This document shows, in pieces, positions 19,673-28,846 of a stretch of 64,000 nucleotides of DNA. A program made the position numbers and the translations under genes. Positions within the stretch are counted from its first letter, which is position 1. Each line of letters opens with the position of its first letter. This stretch comes from Blattabacterium cuenoti (GTDB lineage: Bacteria > Bacteroidota > Bacteroidia > Flavobacteriales > Blattabacteriaceae). The stretch lies in contig NZ_CP059218.1 of the NCBI RefSeq assembly GCF_014252335.1, positions 325,800-389,799 on the forward strand. The letters run 5' to 3'. The notes beneath the pieces were generated by a model, which ran no database searches, was not told the origin of the DNA, and saw only the letters and a program-made list of their open reading frames with translations.

Positions 19673-20745
19673 TATACAGATTTTAAATATCTTTTTTCTA
19701 ATTTCATTCTTCTTATAAATTGATATGATTGATCTGAAGAAATCATTCCTACTGTTTTGATAATCATTGAGATTATATTTTCAACTTCTATACTCATAGG
19801 ATCCTTTTTCCCACAAACAAATATATATGCTCCCTGATTAATCCAATGAAAAAACTCTATTCTATTGTCCCATATTTTATGATGTATATACACCTTTTTT
19901 TTTTGATCTCTAGAAAAAGCTAAACTTAAACGATTTAAAATACCTTTTTTTTTCCAACGATATATTTCTTCTTGATATAAAAAATCTTTTTGAATTGATT
20001 GATTACCAAAAAATAACCAATTTTTACCAGGCGCATTGATGAATTCTCTTTCATATAAAAATGAACGAAAAGGAGCTATTCCAGTTCCTGTTCCAATGAA
20101 TATGATATCTTTATTAGATTTTGGTAATTTAAAAATTAAATTTTTACATATATAAAAATATACTGATTCTCCATATTTTAACTTAGAAATAAAATTTGAA
20201 CATAATCCATATTGTATTTTGCCATTTGGTTTTGTTATAAAATTATTACGTGATACGGTAATATGTATTTTTAAATTATGAATCTTAGGATAAGAGGAAA
20301 TAGAATATAATCTTGGTTTTATTGGGTCCATAATTTTAAATAAATTATCTATAATATATTGATTAATAACAATAGGATATTCATTAATAAGTTCTATAAA
20401 ATTCCAAATTCTATTATTATCAATTGATTTTTTAACCAACATAGAATATCGTTCTAACATCTTCTTAGAAAGACAAAATATATTTACATTTTTTTTTAAA
20501 ATGTTAACAATTTTCTGTTTGTTATATTGATTTACAAATAAAGTATTATTAAATTTATGCATCAAATTAATAATTTTATATACTTCATATAAAGGATTTT
20601 CTGCTAGTATTGCTATTGAATCTCCTGGAATATAATTTATGTATTTATTATCCTTAGATGAAATTAATATTTCTACATGATGAATGTCTTTATTAAAATT
20701 ACTTATTAATTTATTTTTTACAACAATTCCATGATATTGTTTCAT
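19669..20745 (-). CDS. CysJ-like NADPH:flavin reductase module, no flavodoxin domain
   Basis: 358 residues resembling the FAD/NADPH half of sulfite reductase flavoprotein. Visible are PGDS (40-43), the FAD motif RLYSIS (145-150), the NADPH-binding GTGTGIAPFRSF (218-229), the VCGKKDPM region and a C-terminal RYLKSVY resembling the CysJ ending RYxxDVY. The FMN-binding flavodoxin domain (about 150-200 residues) that precedes this in E. coli CysJ is missing. Only 3 bp separate the start from the cysK stop, so the domain has not simply been cut into a separate frame. It is the last gene of a cysE-cysK-cysJ-like run, which argues for electron supply to sulfite reduction. CysI is not in the window. 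A general ferredoxin/flavodoxin reductase is the alternative. Confidence 0.75.
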   Translation of the reverse strand: MKQYHGIVVKNKLISNFNKDIHHVEILISSKDNKYINYIPGDSIAILAENPLYEVYKIINLMHKFNNTLFVNQYNKQKIVNILKKNVNIFCLSKKMLERYSMLVKKSIDNNRIWNFIELINEYPIVINQYIIDNLFKIMDPIKPRLYSISSYPKIHNLKIHITVSRNNFITKPNGKIQYGLCSNFISKLKYGESVYFYICKNLIFKLPKSNKDIIFIGTGTGIAPFRSFLYEREFINAPGKNWLFFGNQSIQKDFLYQEEIYRWKKKGILNRLSLAFSRDQKKKVYIHHKIWDNRIEFFHWINQGAYIFVCGKKDPMSIEVENIISMIIKTVGMISSDQSYQFIRRMKLEKRYLKSVY

Positions 20746-20748
20746 GTT

Positions 20749-21657
20749 TTAAAATAAATCTTGTACTGATAAATATCTTTCACCTGTATCATAATTTAAT
20801 GTCAAAATTATTGATCCCATTGGAATTGTATTAAGTTTGTTGTGTATAGCAGATAAGACAGCACCTGTAGAAATTCCTACTAATATTCCTTCTTTTTTTG
20901 CAATTTCTCTAACAAAATAAAATGCATTTTTTTTAGATACCAATAACGTTCCATTTAATATTTTAGTATTCAAAATACTAGGAATAAATCCGGCTCCTAA
21001 TCCTTGTAAATCATGAGTATTTGAACATCCTCCAAATATAACTGGAGATTCTTCAGGTTCCACAGAAAATATTTGTATTTTAGGAAATTGTTGTTTTAAT
21101 TTTTCTCCTATTCCAGTTATGTGTCCACCAGTTCCAACTCCAGTAATCAAATAATCTATTCCATTTGGAAAATCTTCTATAATTTCTTTAGCAGTATTAT
21201 TCTTATGTGTTTTTGTATTATCAATATTATCAAACTGTTGTGGCATCCAAGAATTAGGATATATTTTCACTAATTCATTAGCTTTTTGAATAGCACCATT
21301 CATCCCTTGTTCTTTAGGAGTAAGAACAAATTTAGCTCCTAATACAGATAATAACTTTCGTCTTTCAAGACTCATAGATTCAGGCATAACAAGTATAATT
21401 TTATACTTTTTAACAGCAGCAACTATAGATAATCCTATTCCAGTATTTCCAGAGGTTGGTTCTATAATTAAATATCCTTTTTGTAATATTCCTTGTTCTT
21501 CAGCATGTTCTATCATTGATAAAGCAATTCTATCTTTAATGCTACCACCTGGATTATTTTTTTCTAATTTCATCCAAACTTCATGATATGGAAACAGTCG
21601 AGAAAGTCTGACATGTGGTGTATTTCCAATAGTTTGCAAAATACTATCTACTTTCAT
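20749..21657 (-). CDS. cysK: Cysteine synthase (O-acetylserine sulfhydrylase)
   Basis: PLP enzyme forming cysteine from O-acetylserine and sulfide. The PLP lysine is Lys41 in NPGGSIKDR, the substrate loop is PTSGNTG, and the phosphate-binding [10 protein letters not shown] follows. The serine that hydrogen-bonds the PLP ring nitrogen is in the C-terminal region. 302 residues is normal for CysK/CysM; telling the two apart needs a tree, so the symbol is tentative. It lies 25 bp downstream of cysE and 3 bp upstream of the CysJ-like gene, so the three are probably one transcript. CysE and CysK often bind each other through the CysE C-terminus. Confidence 0.93.
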   Translation of the reverse strand: MKVDSILQTIGNTPHVRLSRLFPYHEVWMKLEKNNPGGSIKDRIALSMIEHAEEQGILQKGYLIIEPTSGNTGIGLSIVAAVKKYKIILVMPESMSLERRKLLSVLGAKFVLTPKEQGMNGAIQKANELVKIYPNSWMPQQFDNIDNTKTHKNNTAKEIIEDFPNGIDYLITGVGTGGHITGIGEKLKQQFPKIQIFSVEPEESPVIFGGCSNTHDLQGLGAGFIPSILNTKILNGTLLVSKKNAFYFVREIAKKEGILVGISTGAVLSAIHNKLNTIPMGSIILTLNYDTGERYLSVQDLF

Positions 21658-21682
21658 ATTATTTAATTTTATATTTATTATA

Positions 21683-22522
21683 TCATATCACATAATTAAT
21701 AGGATCTGGAAAAGGACTATTATCTCTCATTTTAATTTTATTTGTTTGATATACAATAGAACAAGGAGGAATACTATTTGTTACCCAAACATTTCCACCA
21801 ATAATACTATCATGTCCAATCACTGTGTTCCCCCCTAAAATTGTTGCTCCAGAATATATAATCACTTGATTTTCTATTGTGGGATGTCTTTTTTTATTAG
21901 CTAATTTTTTAGCTACTTGAATAGCACCTAAAGTCACTCCTTGATAAATTTTAACTTTATCTCCAATTTTTGTGCTAGATCCTATAACAATTCCTGTTCC
22001 ATGATCTATAACAAATGCTTTTCCTATTTTGGCAGATGCATGAATATCTATTCCAGTTTTACTATGCGCATATTCTGTTATCAATCTAGGAAGTATTGGA
22101 ATTTTTAACATCCATAATTGATGAGCAATTCTATATAATGCTGTTGCAAAAAAACCAGGATAAGATAATAATATTTCTTCTATCGATTCAGCCGCAGGAT
22201 CAAAATTTAATATTTCATGAGCATCTATCATCAATGTTTGATATAATTTAGGAATAATTTTAAAAAAACATTTCGATTTGTTATGAGCCTCTATTTTAGA
22301 TAGATTCATATTATTCAAAATATAAAATAGTCTTTCTTGTAATTTTTTATAATGTTTTATCAAGAAATTAATATTTTGTAAGAAACTTGTACTTGTATCG
22401 GTAATAAAAAGAAAATGAAATAAATCTTCTACAAATTTTTCTGATTGTGTTTTATTTGGAAAATAACATTTAATTTGTTGTTTTTTATTAAGTTTTTTTA
22501 AAAAATCTAAATCATACGTCAT
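21683..22522 (-). CDS. cysE: Serine O-acetyltransferase
   Basis: Acetylates serine with acetyl-CoA to O-acetylserine, the committed step of cysteine synthesis. 279 residues: an N-terminal helical domain, then a left-handed beta-helix of hexapeptide repeats from about residue 158, including the catalytic stretch DHGTGIVIG (173-181), YQGVTLGA and [12 protein letters not shown]. The C-terminus ends in NYVI, and an Ile end is what docks into cysteine synthase in known complexes. It heads the cys cluster and is divergent from icd (84-bp spacer). A near-consensus TATATTTT lies at 22563-22570 on the minus strand but with poor spacing to any TTG. Confidence 0.94.
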   Translation of the reverse strand: MTYDLDFLKKLNKKQQIKCYFPNKTQSEKFVEDLFHFLFITDTSTSFLQNINFLIKHYKKLQERLFYILNNMNLSKIEAHNKSKCFFKIIPKLYQTLMIDAHEILNFDPAAESIEEILLSYPGFFATALYRIAHQLWMLKIPILPRLITEYAHSKTGIDIHASAKIGKAFVIDHGTGIVIGSSTKIGDKVKIYQGVTLGAIQVAKKLANKKRHPTIENQVIIYSGATILGGNTVIGHDSIIGGNVWVTNSIPPCSIVYQTNKIKMRDNSPFPDPINYVI

Positions 22523-22606
22523 AAATAATCAAGTTATCAATTATAACCTATAAAGATTTATAAAAATATATAAAATTTTTTATCTTTCTTATCAAAACCA
22601 ATTTAT

Positions 22607-23860
22607 ATGAAAAAAATATCCGTAAATCATCCAATAGTAGAACTTGATGGGGATGAAATGGCAAGAGTAATCTGGAAATATATTAAAGACTATTTTATAT
22701 ATCCTTATTTGGATATTAAAATAATCTATTTTGATCTTTCTATAAAAAATAGAGATTTTACAAATGATACAATTACTATAGATGCTGCTAATGCAATTAA
22801 AAAATATCATGTTGGAATCAAATGTGCTACAATTACTCCAGATCAAGAAAGAATGAAGGAATTTAATCTAAAACAAATGTGGAAATCACCTAATGGTACA
22901 ATAAGAAATATAATTGATGGAACCATATTTAGAGAACCAATTATAACAAAAAATATTCATAGTGTAATTCCAAATTGGAAACATCCTATTTGTATTGCTC
23001 GTCATGCGTATGCAGATCAATATCAATCAATTGAGTTTCGTGTAAAAGAAAAAGGAAAATTATACCTATCTTTTGTTCCAGATGATAATAATAAAATTTC
23101 ACAACAATTTGAAATTTTTCACTTTGACAATCCAGGAGTGAGTTTGGGAATGTATAATACTGATAAATCTATACATCAATTTGCACGTTCTTGTTTTTTA
23201 TACTCTATTAAAAAAAAATATCCACTTTTTCTGTCAACAAAAAATACTATACTAAAATCATATGATGGTAGATATAAAGATATTTTTAACACTGTATATC
23301 AACAAGAATTTTTGTATAGTTTTAAAAAACTACATCTTACTTATGAACATCGTTTGATTGATGATATGATAGCATATGTTATTAGATCTAAGGGTGGATT
23401 TGTTTGGGCATGTAAAAATTACGATGGCGATGTTCAATCAGATGCAATTGCTCAAGGATTTGGATCATTAGGGATGATGACCTCAGTATTATTAAATGGA
23501 AATATTTTAGAAGCTGAAGCTGCACATGGAACAATTACAAGACATTATAAACTATATAAAAAAGGTCAAAAAACATCAACTAATCCAATAGCATCTATTT
23601 TTTCTTGGACAAATGGATTAAAACATATAGCTATGTTAGACAACAATAAAAAGTTAAAAATTTTTTCTGAAAAAATAGAAGAATCATGTATAGAAGTTAT
23701 AGAATCTGGCAAAATGACTAAAGATTTATTTAAATTAGCTTATAATGATAATAAACTAAATAATAATCACCAACCAAAAATAAATAATCATTATTTAGAT
23801 ACAGAAACTTTTTTAAATGTAATTAAATCTCATTTGGAACAAAAATTAGATCTTTTTTAA
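22607..23860 (+). CDS. icd: Isocitrate dehydrogenase, NADP-type
   Basis: Oxidatively decarboxylates isocitrate to 2-oxoglutarate in the TCA cycle. The 417-residue protein is of the eukaryote-like subfamily. It opens VNHPIVELDGDEMARVIW, has the substrate motif KSPNGTIR (93-100), RHAYADQY, an Asp-rich metal site DDMIAYV, and nucleotide-binding EAAHGT. Cofactor preference for NADP is inferred from the subfamily. It overlaps convergent menE by 15 bp at the 3' end. The start ATG is 84 bp from divergent cysE. 2-oxoglutarate is also the substrate for the first committed menaquinone enzyme MenD, not seen in this window. Confidence 0.96.
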   Translation: MKKISVNHPIVELDGDEMARVIWKYIKDYFIYPYLDIKIIYFDLSIKNRDFTNDTITIDAANAIKKYHVGIKCATITPDQERMKEFNLKQMWKSPNGTIRNIIDGTIFREPIITKNIHSVIPNWKHPICIARHAYADQYQSIEFRVKEKGKLYLSFVPDDNNKISQQFEIFHFDNPGVSLGMYNTDKSIHQFARSCFLYSIKKKYPLFLSTKNTILKSYDGRYKDIFNTVYQQEFLYSFKKLHLTYEHRLIDDMIAYVIRSKGGFVWACKNYDGDVQSDAIAQGFGSLGMMTSVLLNGNILEAEAAHGTITRHYKLYKKGQKTSTNPIASIFSWTNGLKHIAMLDNNKKLKIFSEKIEESCIEVIESGKMTKDLFKLAYNDNKLNNNHQPKINNHYLDTETFLNVIKSHLEQKLDLF

Positions 23861-24934
23861 GATTTTCATAATATGTTGTCTAATATTTTTTCTTTTCAAC
23901 TTTATCCACAATTTATCGTCAAAATTTTTTATAAAAAAAATATGTTTAGGTTGCCAATATTTTTTATATCCTGTAAACAAATAATGTGGTATTTTAAAAT
24001 CAAAATAATTACCTTCTATCAATAATAAAATTTTTTCTCCTAACATTTTATCTGAAATTGAGGAAATGAGAAATTTTTTATTATAAGGTAACAAATATGA
24101 TATTTGTTTTTCTACTAATTCAGGACTAATTTTAATTCCACCACTATTAATTATATTATCATATCTTCCTATCCAAATAAATTCCTTTTTAGAAATGAAA
24201 TGTACAATGTCATTGGTTTGTATTGAATTATTATAATACATTGTATGATAGTGAATTTTGAGACAATGTCTGTGATCCAATTCTAAATTTATATTGTTTA
24301 ATAATAATGTATAATAATTACTTTTGTTCAATCCATTAGCTTTTCTTATTGCTATAGAACCTGCAGTTTCTGTTAATCCATAAGTATGATAACAATTTGT
24401 TGAAACTGTTTGTAATTGTGTTTCTAAATTACCAGTGATTTCTGATCCTCCTATCAAAAGAATTTGTATTTTATGTAATTTGTTAATGCTATACCAAACT
24501 TGCATAGGTACCATAGAAGAAATATCAAAATAAGCTTCAATATTTCGTAATGGAGTCGACGACGGTGGAATACAATATATTTTCCATTTAAAAATCATAG
24601 AACGAATTAAAAATATTTTACTAGCAATATATTCAGGAGATAAACATAAAAGTCCTAATATATTGGTTCTATTTAATTTTAAAAACATTACCAAACTCTT
24701 AGCAGATTCATATATATATCTTTTGTTTAGAATAATATTTTTTTTTATACCAGTAGTTCCAGAAGTACAAGTCATGAATATTGGAAATGGATTATTCCAA
24801 ATATTTATAAATGATAAAATAGATTCTTTCCAAGAGTATAAATCATGATGTGTATCAATTATGTTAGTAAATATTTTATTATATTTAAAATCAATAAATA
24901 TTCCATTATCTAAATTAAATTGATTATGTTCCAT
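23846..24934 (-). CDS. menE: o-Succinylbenzoate--CoA ligase MenE
   Basis: Adenylates o-succinylbenzoate and couples it to CoA in menaquinone synthesis. ANL-superfamily P-loop TSGTTGIKK (57-65), the YGLTETAG motif of the adenylate site, then IWIGRYDNIINSGGIKISP, the hinge region. At 362 residues it is shorter than the ~450-500 of E. coli or Bacillus MenE; I believe short forms are usual in Bacteroidota. The start overlaps the menC 3' end by 25 bp and the stop overlaps convergent icd by 15 bp. The expected C-terminal catalytic lysine region is present as a Lys-rich tail but cannot be pinned by eye. Confidence 0.92.
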   Translation of the reverse strand: MEHNQFNLDNGIFIDFKYNKIFTNIIDTHHDLYSWKESILSFINIWNNPFPIFMTCTSGTTGIKKNIILNKRYIYESAKSLVMFLKLNRTNILGLLCLSPEYIASKIFLIRSMIFKWKIYCIPPSSTPLRNIEAYFDISSMVPMQVWYSINKLHKIQILLIGGSEITGNLETQLQTVSTNCYHTYGLTETAGSIAIRKANGLNKSNYYTLLLNNINLELDHRHCLKIHYHTMYYNNSIQTNDIVHFISKKEFIWIGRYDNIINSGGIKISPELVEKQISYLLPYNKKFLISSISDKMLGEKILLLIEGNYFDFKIPHYLFTGYKKYWQPKHIFFIKNFDDKLWIKLKRKNIRQHIMKILKKI

Positions 24935-25977
24935 GTTTTTTGATCATATTTACAAAATAAATATCCATTTTTCATGGTTAATGGCAATCTAATATCATTC
25001 ACAAAATGTTGTGTAATCAATCCATGATGAATAGGTAGTAGGTTATCATTCATTTTTTTATTAAACACATAATATAACCATTGAGATATAACATTCATTC
25101 CTATTGTAGTTTCTAAAGAAGAACTCACTTTCCAATTAATGTGTCTTTTTTCTGCTTCTAATATCCATTCTTTGACTCCATTAAACCCCCAATTTATATT
25201 GGGTCTTAATACTATATATTTAGGATTGATTATATCTAATAAGTTTTTTTTTTTAGTTATTTCATTCACTGAAAATAATTCTTCATCTAATGTAATAGGA
25301 ATTTTAGAATTTTTACAAATTTTTGACATTTCATTCCAATTTTTAGATTTAATAGGTTGTTCAATAGAATGAATAATCTTAATTTTTTCTAATTTTTTAA
25401 TATAACATAAAGCAATGTCATAATTTTTAAAACATTCATTTGCATCAAGAATGACTTTTATTGCAGGATATGTATCACTTATTTGTTTTAATGCGTTATA
25501 TTGATCATCAAAATATTTTAAATTAATTTTAATTTTAAATGATGAAAATCCCAAATTATATTTTAATTTAATTTTATGTATTAAATCATTTACGTCTTTA
25601 TTTAACCATATTACATAATTTATAGGTATTCCCTCTTGTCCTATTGTAAATTTAGATTTATAAAAAATTGGAAATTGTTTTTTTAATCCTAATAAAACTT
25701 GTTCTAAACCAAATAAAATGGATGAATAATTAATATAATTATAATAATAACATATTTCTTGTTTTTGAATCAAATTTATTCTTTGTGAAAGACATAATAA
25801 TTCTTGTTCATATTTTGCTAAATTATTTTCTTCTATTATAGGGTTACATTCTCCTATACTAATTTTATTTTTTACTTTTATAACTAAAAACCAAATCACG
25901 CATTTATGAAATATTCTTTTTGAATTTATAATATTTTTTTTAAAAAAAAATATCTTTTTTTTTAAAAAAGATTTCAT
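24910..25977 (-). CDS. menC: o-Succinylbenzoate synthase MenC, with an unusual active-site Arg
   Basis: Enolase-superfamily enzyme that dehydrates SHCHC to o-succinylbenzoate. Active-site elements in order: KIK (Lys148, Lys150), Asp178 in LDANE, Glu206 in SIEQP, Asp231 in LDEEL as the third metal ligand, and SSSLET at the C-terminal end. The position that normally holds the second lysine (xLKPs/t, Lys235 in the E. coli enzyme) is Arg258 in VLRPNINWGF, codon AGA at 25204-25206. All metal ligands are kept. 355 residues. The start is 4 bp after the hydrolase stop; the 3' end overlaps menE by 25 bp. Identity is supported by the men neighbours. Confidence 0.9.
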   Translation of the reverse strand: MKSFLKKKIFFFKKNIINSKRIFHKCVIWFLVIKVKNKISIGECNPIIEENNLAKYEQELLCLSQRINLIQKQEICYYYNYINYSSILFGLEQVLLGLKKQFPIFYKSKFTIGQEGIPINYVIWLNKDVNDLIHKIKLKYNLGFSSFKIKINLKYFDDQYNALKQISDTYPAIKVILDANECFKNYDIALCYIKKLEKIKIIHSIEQPIKSKNWNEMSKICKNSKIPITLDEELFSVNEITKKKNLLDIINPKYIVLRPNINWGFNGVKEWILEAEKRHINWKVSSSLETTIGMNVISQWLYYVFNKKMNDNLLPIHHGLITQHFVNDIRLPLTMKNGYLFCKYDQKTWNIINLI

Positions 25978-25981
25978 AATA

Positions 25982-26677
25982 TTAAATCAATATTTTTTCA
26001 CCAGTTTTTAATAAAATAAGTTGTTTTCCTTTTTTAGCAAATTGATTGGTCACAATGTTATTATCAATTTGAATATCAGAAAAAGTATTATAATGGACTC
26101 CTAATATTTTATTAGATTTTAATAGTTTAGAAGCTATTATCGCTTCTTCGTAATCCATAGTATATTTACCACCAATAGGTAAAATAGAAATATCTAATGT
26201 TACAAATTGAGGAATTAACATCATATCATAATGCAAAGCAGTATCTCCAGCAAAATATATATTTTTTTTGTCTAGTGTAGATAATAAAAAACCACCTGGA
26301 TTGCCTCCATAAGTTCCATCATTGAACATACTAGAATGAGTTGCCCAAATATATTTAAGTTTTCCAAATGGAAAATTAATAAATGATCCATAATTGATTC
26401 CATAAGTTATCAATCCTTTTTTTTCAAAAAATATTGATATTTCATAATTTGATATAATGGTTGAGTGATATTTTTTTGCAAAAAATTCTACATCACACAC
26501 GTGATCAAAATGTGCATGACTTACTAAAATATAATGGATTACATCAATATGATTAAAATATTTATGATAATCATGATGTTTTAAAATAGGATTAGATGAT
26601 AAAAAAGGATCTATTAATAAATAAAATTTATCTATTTTTAATAAACAAGTACTGTGTGATAAAAATTGAATTATCAT
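25982..26677 (-). CDS. UPF0173-type metal-dependent hydrolase in the men cluster
   Basis: 231-residue metallo-beta-lactamase-fold protein of the UPF0173/YtkL type. It has His8 in LSHSTCLLK, the metal motif HAHFDH (54-59), a THSSM stretch, GDTALH with the bridging Asp, and GVHYNTF near the end. No signal peptide, so cytoplasmic. It lies between menA and menC, 23 bp and 4 bp from its neighbours, clearly within one transcript. The biochemical role of the family is not established to my knowledge. Because the menaquinone pathway needs a DHNA-CoA thioesterase between MenB and MenA, this gene is a candidate. That assignment is inference from position and fold only. Confidence 0.88.
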   Translation of the reverse strand: MIIQFLSHSTCLLKIDKFYLLIDPFLSSNPILKHHDYHKYFNHIDVIHYILVSHAHFDHVCDVEFFAKKYHSTIISNYEISIFFEKKGLITYGINYGSFINFPFGKLKYIWATHSSMFNDGTYGGNPGGFLLSTLDKKNIYFAGDTALHYDMMLIPQFVTLDISILPIGGKYTMDYEEAIIASKLLKSNKILGVHYNTFSDIQIDNNIVTNQFAKKGKQLILLKTGEKILI

Positions 26678-26700
26678 AATGATATTATAATTTTATAAAT

Positions 26701-27573
26701 TTATAAATAACATCCAATTCCAATGCTGATAGTATAAAAAACTATTATTGCAATTAATTTTTTTAATTCTAAATTAAAATCTTGAATTTGGTTGATTTTT
26801 AATATACAATTAATATGATAAATAAATAATAATATTACCAAGATAAATAATATCCATTGATAACAATTATTTTGATTCATTATGATAAACATCATTCCTA
26901 ATATGATAGATATTACAATGGATATAATATGATATATTTTAGCATATTTTTTCCCTAATAAATTAGCTATAGTTAATTTATAATATTTTAAATCTTTTTC
27001 TATATCTCTAATATTATTGATATTTAATACAGATACATTCATCAATCCTATTGATAATGATAATAAAAATACATCTAACGATAGTCTATTTGTATATAAA
27101 AAATAACTTCCATTAATAGAAACTATTCCAAAAAATATCATTACAAATAAATCTCCTAATCTTCTATATCCATATGGATTATGTCCGATAGAATAATTCA
27201 TTGAATTAGAAATACATATTAAAATACCTATAAAATATACAAAACAAATAGAAAAATTATTAATAAAACCAATAGAATAAATAATTAATATTAATCCAGA
27301 TGAAAAAGATAATAAAGAAAATAATATTATAGCATTTATCATTTGTTTCAATGATATCTTGAAATTTTGATGTTTGTCTTGTATATAATCTCCATAATCA
27401 TTAGATAAATTAGATAATATCTGTAGACATAATGCAGTTAATAAAGATAATAAATAAGTTATAACATCTCCATATCCCCTTGACTTAGCAATTAAAAAAC
27501 TTACAGTCATTCCAGAAAATGATAAACATAAAGTATGTAACCGAATAGCATACATCCATTTATTTATTTTCAT
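26701..27573 (-). CDS. menA: 1,4-Dihydroxy-2-naphthoate polyprenyltransferase MenA
   Basis: UbiA-family membrane enzyme that attaches the polyprenyl tail to DHNA, giving demethylmenaquinone. The first Asp-rich motif is NDYGD (58-62), followed by YIQDKHQ. The second is NNIRDIEKD. Eight or nine hydrophobic segments span the 290 residues. Start at 27573: its ATG overlaps the menB stop by 4 bp (ATGA type), suggesting coupled translation. The tail donor would come from the polyprenyl diphosphate synthase at 2126. The final methylation enzyme (MenG/UbiE) is not in the window. Confidence 0.94.
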   Translation of the reverse strand: MKINKWMYAIRLHTLCLSFSGMTVSFLIAKSRGYGDVITYLLSLLTALCLQILSNLSNDYGDYIQDKHQNFKISLKQMINAIILFSLLSFSSGLILIIYSIGFINNFSICFVYFIGILICISNSMNYSIGHNPYGYRRLGDLFVMIFFGIVSINGSYFLYTNRLSLDVFLLSLSIGLMNVSVLNINNIRDIEKDLKYYKLTIANLLGKKYAKIYHIISIVISIILGMMFIIMNQNNCYQWILFILVILLFIYHINCILKINQIQDFNLELKKLIAIIVFYTISIGIGCYL

Positions 27574-28397
27574 AAAAATTTTTTAAATTTTCTAAAATTT
27601 GGATGTCTTTTTTCTAAAAAAGCATTTTTTCCCTCTTGAGATTCTTCTGTAAGATAAAACATTAAAGTAGCATCCCCAGCTAACTGCATTAATCCATGTT
27701 GTCCATCTAATTCTGCATTTAAACATCTTTTAATCATTCTTAAAGACATAGGACTTCTGTTTTGAATTATTTTACACCAATTTAACGTTACTTGTTCCAA
27801 ATCTTGTAAAGGTACTACTTTATTGACTAATCCCATTTGAAATGCTTCTTGTGCAGAATATTGACGAGATAAAAACCACATTTCTCTTGCTTTTTTTTGT
27901 CCTATAATCCTTGCTAAATATGAGGATCCAAATCCTCCATCAAAAGAACCAACTTTAGGTCCTACCTGACTAAAAATGGAATTATCAGATGCTATTGTTA
28001 AATCACAAACTACATGTAATACATGTCCACCACCTATTGAATATCCATTTACCATAGCAATTACTGGTTTTGGTAATTCACGTATTTTTTTATAAAAATC
28101 TAATATATTTAATCTTGGAATACCATCTTTACCAAGATAGCCACCTAATCCTCTCGTTTTTTGATCACCTCCAGAACAAAAAGATTTTTTACCATATCCA
28201 GTAATTATTACTATATCAATATCTGTTCTATTTTTACATATATTTATAGCATCAATCATTTCTTCTACTGTTTCTACACGAAAAGCATTATGGCATTTTG
28301 GTCTATTAATCTCTATTTTAGATATTCCTTTCCATAAAAAAAATCTAATATCTTTATATGTTTTTATTGGAATCCAATTTATATTTGATGAGTCCAT
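27570..28397 (-). CDS. menB: 1,4-Dihydroxy-2-naphthoyl-CoA synthase MenB
   Basis: Crotonase-family enzyme that closes the second ring of menaquinone from o-succinylbenzoyl-CoA. Motifs: the first oxyanion loop FCSGGDQ, the flexible loop [14 protein letters not shown], the second oxyanion stretch [16 protein letters not shown], and [15 protein letters not shown], which carries the catalytic Asp/Ser/Tyr region of MenB. The start at 28397 (MDSSNINW) is preferred; an ATG four codons upstream (28409) is possible. 275 residues, a normal length. First gene of the men run menB-menA-hydrolase-menC-menE. The upstream 50 bp is shared with a divergent membrane protein gene. Confidence 0.96.
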   Translation of the reverse strand: MDSSNINWIPIKTYKDIRFFLWKGISKIEINRPKCHNAFRVETVEEMIDAINICKNRTDIDIVIITGYGKKSFCSGGDQKTRGLGGYLGKDGIPRLNILDFYKKIRELPKPVIAMVNGYSIGGGHVLHVVCDLTIASDNSIFSQVGPKVGSFDGGFGSSYLARIIGQKKAREMWFLSRQYSAQEAFQMGLVNKVVPLQDLEQVTLNWCKIIQNRSPMSLRMIKRCLNAELDGQHGLMQLAGDATLMFYLTEESQEGKNAFLEKRHPNFRKFKKFL

Positions 28398-28447
28398 ATA
28401 ATAAATCACATTGATGTTTACTATAAAATAAATAATTTTTTTTAACT

Positions 28448-28846
28448 ATGTATAGAAATATATTTGCAGTTTTATTAGGCATTTTGTTTAGTACTGTTGG
28501 TCTTGTTTTTTCTATCAAATGGTTAAAAAAATGTTGTGTAGAAATCAAACAGATTCATTTAATAATGTATATACAACAACTATGTTTTTATTACAAATTT
28601 GATATTATATTATTATTAATTTTGTTGTATACTTTAAACATTATTTTAGGATGTTCTATTACAGCTTATATGGTATTAAATGCAAAAACTGCTTATTCTA
28701 TATTAACAGGATCAATTATTATTATTATTCACTTGTTTTTATTATGTACAGTTTCTTATTGGTTGAAAATCATGATTATACCTATTATTTTTCAATTATC
28801 ATATTTTAGTGGAGAATTTATCAAATTTTTACAAAAAACAAATTAA
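28448..28846 (+). CDS. Small membrane protein of unknown function, four TM segments
   Basis: 132 residues with four hydrophobic segments at about 4-26, 51-77, 81-106 and 108-127, few charges, and short loops (one basic loop near 24-29). I do not recognise a catalytic motif. The N-terminus (RNIFAVLLGILFSTVGL) resembles small uncharacterised Bacteroidota integral membrane proteins, but I cannot name a family. It is divergent from menB and overlaps the convergent nhaD stop by 4 bp. It is the only gene in this window with no assignable role. Survival of an intact frame in a compact genome argues that it is real. Confidence 0.7.
   Translation: MYRNIFAVLLGILFSTVGLVFSIKWLKKCCVEIKQIHLIMYIQQLCFYYKFDIILLLILLYTLNIILGCSITAYMVLNAKTAYSILTGSIIIIIHLFLLCTVSYWLKIMIIPIIFQLSYFSGEFIKFLQKTN

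Noticed and set aside
28354-28548. 64-codon minus-strand frame over the menB start
   Set aside because: Overlaps menB and the divergent membrane protein gene with no family match.
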